Shown piece after piece: positions 5,412 through 11,582 of a stretch of 11,582 nucleotides of DNA. A program made the position numbers and the translations under genes. The notes under the pieces were generated by a model that did not search any database, was not told the origin of the DNA, and saw only the letters and a program-made list of their open reading frames with translations. Where the stretch lies: positions 1 to 11,582 of the forward strand of contig JAHJBU010000010.1 in assembly GCA_018813375.1 (NCBI GenBank), in the 5' to 3' direction. Source of the DNA: Patescibacteria group bacterium (GTDB lineage Bacteria; Patescibacteriota; Microgenomatia; UBA1400; PJMF01). The first letter of the stretch is position 1. Each line of letters opens with the position of its first letter.

Positions 5412-5733
5412 TCAGCACTTTTTTACTACAGGTTTTACCCTAGGTCTTTTTTCTGGGGTGGTAGGTTATTATTTATTTGGGACTAAGCAGGGTGAAAAGA
5501 CTAGAAAAAAATTGGCCAATGAGTGGGAGCAAGCTCACCAATATTTAGTTGATCAAGGTGTGTTAGATAAAAAATATGAGTGCAAGAATTTAGGTGATTT
5601 TATGCAATTAGCTAAAGATGAGTTGCTAAAGAAGCTAGATATTAAGCCTGGTGAGCAAAAAAAAGATAGTGCTTTGCGTAAAAAGCGAATCTATATCCGC
5701 CACACAAAACAAAAGCAGTTCAAAGGTGTATAA
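5398..5733 (+). CDS. YtxH-like small membrane protein
   Basis: A 111-residue protein with a short hydrophobic, Gly-rich segment (TTGFTLGLFSGVVGYYLFG, about 10-28) followed at once by TKQGEKTRKKLANEWEQ. This is the YtxH pattern: a glycine-zipper-like membrane part, then a G-E-x-TRKK element. The rest is charged and probably cytoplasmic, ending in a very basic tail (RKKRIYIRHTKQKQ). Family function is not established, though YtxH proteins are linked to stress in Firmicutes. The ATG at 5398 lies inside the preceding gene (14-nt overlap), and alaS begins 3 nt after the stop, so it sits in the middle of a compact operon. Confidence 0.7.
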   Translation: MEKNNQHFFTTGFTLGLFSGVVGYYLFGTKQGEKTRKKLANEWEQAHQYLVDQGVLDKKYECKNLGDFMQLAKDELLKKLDIKPGEQKKDSALRKKRIYIRHTKQKQFKGV

Positions 5734-5736
5734 TTT

Positions 5737-7647
5737 GTGTCTATGACTCCAGGTGACCTTCGTCAAGCATACCTAGATTTTTTTGCTAATAAAAATCACG
5801 CGATTTTACCTTCAGCCTCTCTAGTTTCAGAAAATGATCCTACTACTCTTTTTACTGGTTCAGGCATGCAACCACTTTTGCCATATTTTTTAGGCCAACC
5901 GCATCCCAAAGGTTCGCGGGTAGTTAATTCACAAAAATGTTTCCGCTCTCAAGATATAGAAGAAGTAGGAGATAATCGTCATACCACTTTTTTTGAAATG
6001 TTAGGAAATTGGTCTTTTGGAGATTATTTTAAACAAGAACAATTGGCTTGGATTTTTGAATTTTTTACTGATGTGTGTGGCTTAGATCCTAAAAAACTTT
6101 ACGTAACTGTTTATGAAGGTAATCAAGATTTGGATATTCCGCGTGATGAAGAGGCAGCAGAAATTTGGAAAAAACTTTTTGCTAAAAAAAACATCACTGA
6201 TAAGAGAGTTTTTTATTATGGCAATGAGAACTGGTGGTCGCGCGTAGGTGAGCCCACTAATATGCCAGACGGAGAGCCAGGTGGTCCTGACAGTGAAATT
6301 TTTTATGATTTTGGAGTAGAACTTAAAGATCATGAAAATTCGCAGTTTGCTGACCAAAAATGCCATCTCAACTGTGAATGTGGGCGTTATCTTGAGATCG
6401 GAAACAGTGTGTTTATGACTTATGTTAAAACAAAACATGGTTTTGAAGAGCTAGAAAATAAAAATATTGATTTTGGCGGTGGTTTTGAGCGGATTTTGGC
6501 AATCATGAACAACGATCCCGATATATTTAAGACAGAATTATTTGCAGAAGCGATTAAAACTTTAGAAGTACTAAGGAAAGCAGGTGATAGTTATGAGAAT
6601 AACCCTAAGCCCTATAGAATTATAGTTGACCATCTTAGAGCCTCGATCTTTTTGGTAGGAGATGGTGTCAGACCATCAAACAAAGGAGCGGGCTATGTAT
6701 TACGTCGCTTAATCAGAAGAGCAATGGTCCAATCTCGAAAACTAGGGATTGCACAGGACGAATGGTTGTCAAATATTTCACCTCTACTGATCACACATTA
6801 TTTACAGACATATGAATATCTCAATGAGAAAAGTCCAGAAATTTACAAGATAATAACAGCAGAAGTTGATAAGTTTAGAAAGACAATCAAGGGTGGAATA
6901 AAAGCTCTTAAAAAGATATTCGGTAAAGCAATTGGTGGAATTGACCCAGATAATTTACCCCTAGGTATGAAGCTAGAGAATAATATTATTAGGGTAGATG
7001 GGGGAGAAGTTTTTAGAATTTATGAAACTTATGGTTTAAGCCCAGAAATTTCTCAAGAAATTATGACTGACTGGGGCTTGGCTTTTGATGAACAAACAAT
7101 GAAAGAATGTGAAGAGGCCATGGATAAACACCGTGAGCTATCTAGATCATCTTCAACGGGAATGTTTAAAGGAGGTCTTGGTGAAAATTCTGAAATTACC
7201 ACCAAATATCACACCGCCACTCATTTACTCCACAGCGCACTTCGTCAAATTTTAGGCCAGCATGTACAGCAAAAAGGCTCCAACATCACTGGTGAGCGTT
7301 TGCGATTTGATTTTTCTCATCCTCAGGCTTTGACTAAAGAGGAAATTAATCAAGTAGAAACACAAATCAATAACTGGATTGAATCTGACCTGTCAGTTGC
7401 TAAAAAAACCATGGACAAGCAAGAAGCTTTAGATGCTGGAGCAATTGCTTTTTTTATAGAAAAATACCCCGATCAAGTCACTATTTATACTATTGGTCAG
7501 GACTTGGAAAATGACTGGATTTCTAAAGAGTTTTGCGGTGGTCCTCACGTAGATAAAACTGGCGAAATAGACAGAGTTGTATTTTTTAAAGAACAGTCAT
7601 GTGGTGCCGGAATTCGTCGAGCTTATATAAGATTTGAACAAAAATAG
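5737..7647 (+). CDS. alaS: Alanyl-tRNA synthetase lacking the C-terminal domain
   Basis: This enzyme charges tRNA-Ala with alanine and edits mischarged Ser and Gly. The 636 residues cover the class II catalytic core (TTLFTGSGMQPLLPYFLG at 37-53, SQKCFRSQDIEEVGDNRHTTFFEMLGNW at 65-92, FGGGFERI at 246-253), the tRNA-recognition part (RPSNKGAGYVLRRLIRRA, 312-329) and the editing domain with its metal ligands HTATH (H492, H496) and CGGPH (C600, H604). It ends right after the editing domain, so the C-Ala domain and dimerisation region present in the usual 850-880-residue enzyme are missing. Short forms like this occur in candidate-phyla bacteria. The start is either GTG 5737 or ATG 5743; AAAGG at 5722-5726 is better spaced for the GTG. 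It is the last gene of the operon that begins with yqeY. Confidence 0.95.
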   Translation: MSMTPGDLRQAYLDFFANKNHAILPSASLVSENDPTTLFTGSGMQPLLPYFLGQPHPKGSRVVNSQKCFRSQDIEEVGDNRHTTFFEMLGNWSFGDYFKQEQLAWIFEFFTDVCGLDPKKLYVTVYEGNQDLDIPRDEEAAEIWKKLFAKKNITDKRVFYYGNENWWSRVGEPTNMPDGEPGGPDSEIFYDFGVELKDHENSQFADQKCHLNCECGRYLEIGNSVFMTYVKTKHGFEELENKNIDFGGGFERILAIMNNDPDIFKTELFAEAIKTLEVLRKAGDSYENNPKPYRIIVDHLRASIFLVGDGVRPSNKGAGYVLRRLIRRAMVQSRKLGIAQDEWLSNISPLLITHYLQTYEYLNEKSPEIYKIITAEVDKFRKTIKGGIKALKKIFGKAIGGIDPDNLPLGMKLENNIIRVDGGEVFRIYETYGLSPEISQEIMTDWGLAFDEQTMKECEEAMDKHRELSRSSSTGMFKGGLGENSEITTKYHTATHLLHSALRQILGQHVQQKGSNITGERLRFDFSHPQALTKEEINQVETQINNWIESDLSVAKKTMDKQEALDAGAIAFFIEKYPDQVTIYTIGQDLENDWISKEFCGGPHVDKTGEIDRVVFFKEQSCGAGIRRAYIRFEQK

Positions 7648-7672
7648 AGTAAAAATAGTACTTTTTATACTC
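7647..7672. repeat. Imperfect inverted repeat between alaS and the next gene
   Basis: GAGTA (7647-7651) pairs with TACTC (7668-7672). The arms continue inward as AAA/TTT and AG/CT, with two mismatches. The repeat starts on the last base of the alaS stop codon and lies where the -35 region of the next promoter would be. It could be a weak terminator for alaS, although no T-tract follows on the plus strand, or a protein binding site. Confidence 0.3.
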
Positions 7673-7681
7673 CAACTGAGG

Positions 7682-7689
7682 TATAGTAT
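7682..7689 (+). promoter_or_regulatory. Extended -10-like element, leaderless arrangement
   Basis: TATAGTAT lies 6-8 nt before the ATG at 7696, so transcription would begin at or close to the start codon, and no Shine-Dalgarno sequence is present. The -35 region is poor. This would start a second transcript for the membrane protein, sortase and ruvX. Confidence 0.4.
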
Positions 7690-7695
7690 AGACGT

Positions 7696-9765
7696 ATGGG
7701 TCTGCCAAAAGTTTTTAAATCTCAAAAATTAGTCGATAAGTTTTATTTAGCAATTTTACTTTCAAATTCTTCTGTCCAGGCTGCTCTCTGGCAGGTGAAT
7801 CAAGATGGTATCAGTATTATCAAAAAATCAACTAAAAGAACATATCAGGGTCAAGACCAGGCGATAGTGGAGTCAGATAAAATCCTGCAAGAACTAGGTA
7901 AGCAGTCAGAAAATGTTAATGAAGTGGTGTTTGGTCTTGCGCCAACTTGGGTTGAAAACCAAGGGGTGGTAACTGCTAAAAAGCCACTTTTAAAAAGCAT
8001 TACTAAAGAGTTAGATTTAAATGCAGTTGGTTTTGTGATTATTTCTGAGGCATTGGCTCGTCAGTTAGCAGTTAATAACCCTCGTCTTACTACGCTTTTA
8101 GTTGAATTTAGTCAGCAAGAATTATATTTGAGTTTGATTGATCAGGGAAAACTAATTAGCACTAAATTTGTCGGTCGATCTGATCAAACCATTGCTGATA
8201 TGACAGAGGCATTGGCTAGGTTAATTGCTCATCTAGAGGAGGAGATCAAACTTCCGTCTAAAATGTTGCTCAATTCATTAGAATTAAATCAGGCAGAGCT
8301 TAAAGAACAACAGCAGCTATTATTGGAGCATGATTGGGTAAATTCGCATCCATTTGTTCATCCACCAACAGTGGAGATATTAGATTCCGATTTAGCTCTA
8401 GAGGCAGTAGTTAAACAGGGCGGAATTTCAGTAGCTGGGGTATTAGCTGAGGTAAAAGATAGTAAACCTAAGCCGAAAATCAAAAAAGAACCAAAAATAC
8501 CACAAGATCCATTAATAACTAAAAAGCCAGAGCTGTTTTTACCAGATAGGTCTCACAAAAATAAATCAAATAAGCTACAATCGAGGATTAAAATGAAAAT
8601 TTTTAGTTGGTTTAGTTATCATAAGTTTTTTGCCATTGCTGGTTTTATATCTGGTTTTTTAGCTCTGGGAGTAATTGGCTGGATTTGGCTTAGCACAAAT
8701 ATTCAAGCTCAAGTAATTATGAGCTTAGATACTCAAACTATTTCTAATGAAACTACTGTAATCCTAGATCCTGATATAGCAAGCTCAGATACTGAAAAAT
8801 TAATTTTAGCTGCCACTACTATAAAAAACCAGACTTCTGGTAGTCAGACCAAAGAAGCCACTGGCACAAAGCTAGTTGGTGATAAAGCAACCGGAAAGGT
8901 GATAATTTATAACACAACTGATGGTGAGAAAATTTTTGAGAAGGGCACAAAATTAACAAAAGGAGATCTAGCATTTACTTTAGATGAAGAAGTTAAGGTT
9001 GCTTCAGCTAGTGTTAAAGAAATTAGTGGTGGCGAAAGTAAAGAATATGGAAAAACAGAAGCAAATGTAACTGCCCTCAATATCGGCTCAGATTATAATT
9101 TAAGCAAAGAAACTGAACTGCAAATAGCAAGTTTTGATCCTGGTACATACTCTGCTACTACGATAGAAGCTTTCACCGGTGGCTCAAGCCGTGAAATTAG
9201 AGTCGTATCACTAGGAGATAAAGAAGAGCTTTTAGAAGAACTTACTCAAAAACTAATTACTAAGGCAAATAAGGTAATGCAAGCAGAGATGGATAATGGT
9301 TGTTATTTGGTTGAGACCAATATGGCTCAAGTTGATAAAAAATTGTTCACTGCTGAAATTGGAGATGAAGTTGGCTCGGTAACTTTAGATTTAGAACTAA
9401 CTGCTCAAGCCCTGTCTTATGAAACCAAAGATTTAATACCCTTGGCTCAAAAGGTATTGGAAGCTAAAATTCCTCAGGGATATACCTTAGCTAATAGTGA
9501 GCCACAAATTTTATCTGCTCCAGATCAAGAGGCAACTAAATCAGGGGCTGTCACTTTAGTGGTTAATATCACAGCCCAAGCAAAACCAGATTTAAATTTA
9601 GATGATTTAAAACAAGTTATTTTAGGTAAAAAAATTAATGAGGCCAAACAAGTCTTGGTAGCCAATGATGCTGTTAACTCAGTTGAGGTGAGGTTTATTC
9701 CAGAATTTGCAATCAGATTCTACCCCCGTATGCCCAAAGATCCTGCTAAGATAGAAATACAGTGA
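7696..9765 (+). CDS. PilM-like cytoplasmic domain plus baseplate-J-like extracellular domain membrane protein
   Basis: A 689-residue protein with one central membrane segment (about 311-333, AIAGFISGFLALGVIGWIWL). The cytoplasmic part (15-250) has the feel of an actin-fold PilM/FtsA-like domain: alternating strands such as FYLAILLSNSSVQAALW, NEVVFGLAP, VGFVIISEALARQLA and TTLLVEFSQQELYLSLID. A Lys/Pro-rich linker (255-300) follows. The outer part (340-689) resembles the baseplate J/gp47 family found in many candidate-phyla membrane proteins: repeated strand-rich units, VTLDLELTAQALSYETKDLI and a C-terminal VRFIPEFAIRFYPRMPKDPAKIEI. This suggests a surface assembly anchored across the membrane, but its job is not known; a phage or contractile tail is not implied, since no other tail gene is near. 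The sortase gene overlaps its stop by 4 nt, hinting at joint action at the cell surface. Confidence 0.7.
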   Translation: MGLPKVFKSQKLVDKFYLAILLSNSSVQAALWQVNQDGISIIKKSTKRTYQGQDQAIVESDKILQELGKQSENVNEVVFGLAPTWVENQGVVTAKKPLLKSITKELDLNAVGFVIISEALARQLAVNNPRLTTLLVEFSQQELYLSLIDQGKLISTKFVGRSDQTIADMTEALARLIAHLEEEIKLPSKMLLNSLELNQAELKEQQQLLLEHDWVNSHPFVHPPTVEILDSDLALEAVVKQGGISVAGVLAEVKDSKPKPKIKKEPKIPQDPLITKKPELFLPDRSHKNKSNKLQSRIKMKIFSWFSYHKFFAIAGFISGFLALGVIGWIWLSTNIQAQVIMSLDTQTISNETTVILDPDIASSDTEKLILAATTIKNQTSGSQTKEATGTKLVGDKATGKVIIYNTTDGEKIFEKGTKLTKGDLAFTLDEEVKVASASVKEISGGESKEYGKTEANVTALNIGSDYNLSKETELQIASFDPGTYSATTIEAFTGGSSREIRVVSLGDKEELLEELTQKLITKANKVMQAEMDNGCYLVETNMAQVDKKLFTAEIGDEVGSVTLDLELTAQALSYETKDLIPLAQKVLEAKIPQGYTLANSEPQILSAPDQEATKSGAVTLVVNITAQAKPDLNLDDLKQVILGKKINEAKQVLVANDAVNSVEVRFIPEFAIRFYPRMPKDPAKIEIQ

Positions 9766-10712
9766 GATCATCAGCACAAATTTCGTCAAGACAACTCGTG
9801 GGTTTGTATCGCAGGGCTATTGCGAAAAATTTGTCTTTAGAAAAGCTTGAAAAAAAAATTTCAAAAAAAATTGACAAACTTCAGGTGAGTAAAAAAATAG
9901 AAACAAAAGAAGAGGGGGCAAGAGTTGGTAAAATTAGAAGTCGTTTGCCAAGGGTGGTGCGCTGGGGAGCATTAATTTTGCCAGTTATATTTATTGGAGT
10001 AGGCTTATTTTTATTAGGTAATGCCCTAATACCAATTGCTACGTATTACACTTCAACTTTGCCCAAATTAAGTCAAAATAAACTTATTACTCCAATTCCT
10101 CGTGAGGAAGTTCTAGACATTACTCCTTTAGTTATTGTAAAAACAGAGTCAAATTCAGCTGTGCTTGGCTCTAATTCCTCAGGTAGCTCTGGGCCGGTTA
10201 TTTTAGATACACAATTAGATTACACCAATCTCTCTAATTGGTTTGAAGATGATCGCAGCCAAATTCTTAAAGAGATTCAGAATAAAACCATGTACACTCT
10301 GGATATTCCAGAGCTTGAAATTAAGAATGCTTATGTCAAAATTGGTGGGACAAATTTAGAACAGAGCCTAATTGCATATCCAGGCACAGCTCTTCCTGGA
10401 GAGCGTGGTACTCCAGTGATTTTTGGTCACTCTGTTTTAAGACAGTTTTATAATCCAAGTGAAAAAAATTCTCGTCGTTATAACTCTATTTTTAGTTATA
10501 TTATGACTTTAGAGTCAGGAGATGAGATTTTTTTAACTCATGCTGATGCGCAGTATAGATATGTGGTTAGAGATAAAACTGAGGTCAAGCCTGAAGATAC
10601 ATATATTTTGGCACAACAATATGACAATCGTCGTTTAAAGCTAGTAACATGTGTGCCAGAGGGTACATATCTAAGGAGAGGGGTGATCACAGCGGAACTA
10701 GTCACTAACTAA
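9762..10712 (+). CDS. Sortase-family transpeptidase, membrane-anchored
   Basis: Sortases cut surface proteins at a sorting motif and join them to the cell envelope or to each other. The 316-residue protein has a basic, helical cytoplasmic N-terminus, a membrane segment at about 68-92, a Ser/Gly/Asn-rich linker (126-145) and a C-terminal sortase domain from about 178. The catalytic triad is visible: His223 in PVIFGHSVL, Cys297 in LKLVTCVPEGTYLRRGV, and Arg305 or Arg306. The long N-terminus is unusual compared with the 200-250 residues of common sortases. The start is GTG at 9762, overlapping the TGA of the previous gene (GTGA), so translation is probably coupled. No protein in the window carries an obvious LPxTG-type signal, so the substrate is elsewhere or uses a different motif; the upstream baseplate-J-like protein is a candidate partner only by position. 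Confidence 0.88.
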   Translation: MRSSAQISSRQLVGLYRRAIAKNLSLEKLEKKISKKIDKLQVSKKIETKEEGARVGKIRSRLPRVVRWGALILPVIFIGVGLFLLGNALIPIATYYTSTLPKLSQNKLITPIPREEVLDITPLVIVKTESNSAVLGSNSSGSSGPVILDTQLDYTNLSNWFEDDRSQILKEIQNKTMYTLDIPELEIKNAYVKIGGTNLEQSLIAYPGTALPGERGTPVIFGHSVLRQFYNPSEKNSRRYNSIFSYIMTLESGDEIFLTHADAQYRYVVRDKTEVKPEDTYILAQQYDNRRLKLVTCVPEGTYLRRGVITAELVTN

Positions 10713-10713
10713 A

Positions 10714-11097
10714 ATGAAAAATGTTTTAGCAATTGATTACGGGACAAAACGGATCGGGCTAGCTGTTAATAAGGCCGGATTAGTCGAACCATTGGCAATT
10801 TTGATTAACGATGAATCAGTTTTTGAAAAAATTAAACAAATTCTTGAGCAAAAAGAAATAGATTTAATTTTAGTGGGTTTGTCTGAAAACAAGATGGCAG
10901 AAAAGACTAAAGAATTTGCGCAAGAGTTGGGTAAAAAAACCAAGCTTCCCATTGAGTTTACAGATGAAACTCTCAGCTCTAAAAATGTTCACCAAAAATT
11001 AGCTCATTCGCACATGAAGCTTAAAAAACGTCAGAAACCAATTGACCATTATGCGGCGGCAGAGTTTCTCCAAGAGTGGCTGGAAATTAATCAGTAA
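10714..11097 (+). CDS. ruvX: RuvX/YqgF-family putative nuclease (16S rRNA 5' maturation or Holliday junction resolvase-like)
   Basis: The 127-residue protein has the RNase H-like fold motifs of the YqgF family: VLAIDYGTKRIGLAV (4-18, acidic D8), LILVGLSE (51-58), FTDETLSS (82-89, D84, E85) and the C-terminal IDHYAAAEFLQEWL (110-123, D111). In Escherichia coli the homologue takes part in 16S rRNA 5'-end maturation, and the family was first proposed as an alternative Holliday junction resolvase. Length is slightly below the usual 135-150. The ATG is 1 nt after the sortase stop and there is no Shine-Dalgarno sequence, so it depends on the upstream gene for translation. It is the last gene of the plus-strand run. 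Confidence 0.92.
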   Translation: MKNVLAIDYGTKRIGLAVNKAGLVEPLAILINDESVFEKIKQILEQKEIDLILVGLSENKMAEKTKEFAQELGKKTKLPIEFTDETLSSKNVHQKLAHSHMKLKKRQKPIDHYAAAEFLQEWLEINQ

Positions 11098-11275
11098 GTG
11101 TTATATTTTTCGTTATGTTTTTTTAAAATAAACTCACGGGTGAAATCATCACCCCTCCCTTAATAGAAGTCAAGAGGCTGATAAAATAGAAACTAAAAAC
11201 CATGAAAACTGGGAATAATTTTTTAATTTCATATTAGTTGGTGTTGTTACGAATGGTGCGGTTTTGATACCATTT
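11098..11275. other. AT-rich intergenic stretch, nothing further recognised
   Basis: Apart from the small inverted repeat near 11146, I see no open frame, RNA gene or repeat in this part of the 485-bp gene-free end of the window. Confidence 0.5.
11138..11154. repeat. Small inverted repeat downstream of ruvX
   Basis: GGGTGA (11138-11143) and TCACCC (11149-11154) form a 6-bp stem with a 5-nt loop. No T-tract follows on the plus strand, so it is a poor intrinsic terminator for ruvX. It may still stabilise the 3' end of the mRNA. On the minus strand it is followed after 4-5 nt by a T-rich stretch. Confidence 0.3.
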
Positions 11276-11303
11276 TTGACAATGCCAAATGCGCTGTTAA
11301 AAT
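11276..11303 (+). promoter_or_regulatory. Strong sigma70-like promoter before a putative small RNA
   Basis: TTGACA (11276-11281), a perfect consensus -35, is followed after 16 nt by TAAAAT (11298-11303). The predicted transcription start is near 11310. No protein start with a ribosome binding site follows on the plus strand, which fits an untranslated product. Confidence 0.6.
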
Positions 11304-11309
11304 GTGCTT

Positions 11310-11467
11310 GAAAACTAACTTAAAAAAAGATAATTAATCTCTAGTTTCGACACGGTGGCGCCTTCTCCACCTCGGGAGCTCACTATCTTAAGTTTTATTT
11401 GTAGTTTCAGATCAATGGATTGTCGCTCGCTCAACGGTCTCACTAGGAGTTTAATTATTTTTTTATT
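11310..11467 (+). ncRNA. Candidate structured small RNA of about 150 nt (or miniature inverted-repeat element)
   Basis: Positions 11324-11345 pair with 11442-11464 in a helix of about 21 bp with one G-U pair, one T-T mismatch (11338/11450) and one bulged G (11446). The enclosed 96 nt are clearly more GC-rich than the flanks and hold a local hairpin, GGTGG/CCACC with an 8-nt loop (11354-11371). A consensus promoter lies just upstream, and the 3' arm runs into TTATTTTTTTATTT, an intrinsic-terminator-like end. The combination is that of an independently transcribed RNA. I see none of the core motifs of SRP RNA, tmRNA, RNase P or tRNA; a long closed rod with an open middle is reminiscent of 6S RNA, but that is a guess. 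On the opposite strand a 64-codon open frame starting with TTG (11509-11315) covers the same DNA. Confidence 0.4.
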
Positions 11468-11525
11468 TAGTGTTTCTAATGTTTTAGCCTGGATAGTATT
11501 TATATCCAAATTAAGAACAATTCAG

Positions 11526-11545
11526 TTTGATGAAATCTCATCAAA
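11526..11545. promoter_or_regulatory. Palindrome 1 of a tandem pair, operator-like
   Basis: TTTGATGA, a 4-nt centre (AATC), then TCATCAAA: a perfect 8-bp inverted repeat. It lies one base before a second palindrome with the same half-site core, TTGATG. Such paired sites usually bind a dimeric regulator. Confidence 0.4.
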
Positions 11546-11546
11546 A

Positions 11547-11564
11547 TTGATGCATTTGCATCAA
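11547..11564. promoter_or_regulatory. Palindrome 2 of a tandem pair, operator-like
   Basis: TTGATGC, a 4-nt centre (ATTT), then GCATCAA: a perfect 7-bp inverted repeat sharing the TTGATG/CATCAA half-sites and 4-nt centre of the neighbouring palindrome. The centres are about two helical turns apart. The regulated gene would start to the right of the window. Confidence 0.4.
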
Positions 11565-11582
11565 AAGTGAAATGAAGATTTG

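Noticed and set aside
6082..6438. Minus-strand 118-codon frame inside alaS
   Set aside because: Antisense to the conserved catalytic core of alanyl-tRNA synthetase and without family resemblance or ribosome binding site.
7696..9765. Baseplate-J-like domain taken as evidence of a prophage or contractile injection system
   Set aside because: No sheath, tube, spike or other tail gene is present, the protein has a central membrane segment, and such domains are common in candidate-phyla membrane proteins among housekeeping genes.
11346..11371. TTTCGACA followed by GGTGGCGCC, suggesting a tmRNA 5' end or a T-box antiterminator
   Set aside because: No acceptor-stem GGGG before the TTTCGACA and no T-loop GGTTCGA. 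The T-box core TGGNACCGCG is not met and no aminoacyl-tRNA or amino-acid gene follows in the window.
11315..11509. Minus-strand 64-codon open frame starting with TTG in the right-hand intergenic region
   Set aside because: No ribosome binding site, no ATG, no family resemblance. Its DNA coincides with the candidate structured RNA on the plus strand.
11355..11570. Plus-strand 71-codon open frame over the same region
   Set aside because: Starts inside the predicted RNA hairpin, has low-complexity hydrophobic sequence, runs through the U-rich tract and palindromes, and resembles no known family.
1..11582. CRISPR array, tRNA or rRNA genes
   Set aside because: Read on both strands; no regularly spaced direct repeats, no cloverleaf with T-loop motif and no rRNA sequence was recognised.

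Overview
The window looks like the chromosome of a Candidate Phyla Radiation (Patescibacteria) bacterium, probably of the Microgenomates group. This is inferred from low GC, very tight gene packing, an alanyl-tRNA synthetase without its C-terminal domain, and a run alaS – PilM-like/baseplate-J-like membrane protein – sortase – ruvX of a kind I associate with that group. The standard code fits: TAA, TAG and TGA are all used as gene ends and no in-frame TGA is needed.

Region 1 (1-2021, all minus strand) is accessory. It holds a KilA-N domain gene cut by the window edge, a reverse transcriptase with the diversity-generating retroelement (DGR) signature (GLPIGNLTSQ and YMDD), and a 5' fragment of the DGR accessory gene avd. 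The avd fragment runs into a different reading frame encoding IGFRCASD, the usual end of a DGR variable or template region. That segment ends at a stop codon sitting in an 8-bp hairpin. The reverse transcriptase frame extends 43 codons upstream of its first ATG with good family resemblance but reaches a stop without a start codon. I read this as a decayed, deletion-scarred DGR. No complete template/variable repeat pair is visible.

Region 2 (2043-3869) has two convergent housekeeping genes, a polyprenyl diphosphate synthase and prmC. They share one AT-only bidirectional terminator that contains both stop codons.

Region 3 (3944-11097, plus strand) is a compact housekeeping and envelope cluster: a YqeY-like protein, a RodZ-like HTH/membrane protein, two small membrane proteins (coiled-coil and YtxH-like), alaS, then a second unit of PilM-like/baseplate-J-like protein, sortase and ruvX. 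The last three are joined by a 4-nt overlap and a 1-nt gap. Several starts appear leaderless or lack a Shine-Dalgarno sequence.

Region 4 (11098-11582) has no convincing protein gene. It contains a strong sigma70-like promoter followed by a roughly 140-nt element closed by a long imperfect helix and ending in a U-rich tract, a candidate small RNA (or miniature inverted-repeat element). After it come two tandem perfect palindromes that look like paired operators for a gene beyond the window.
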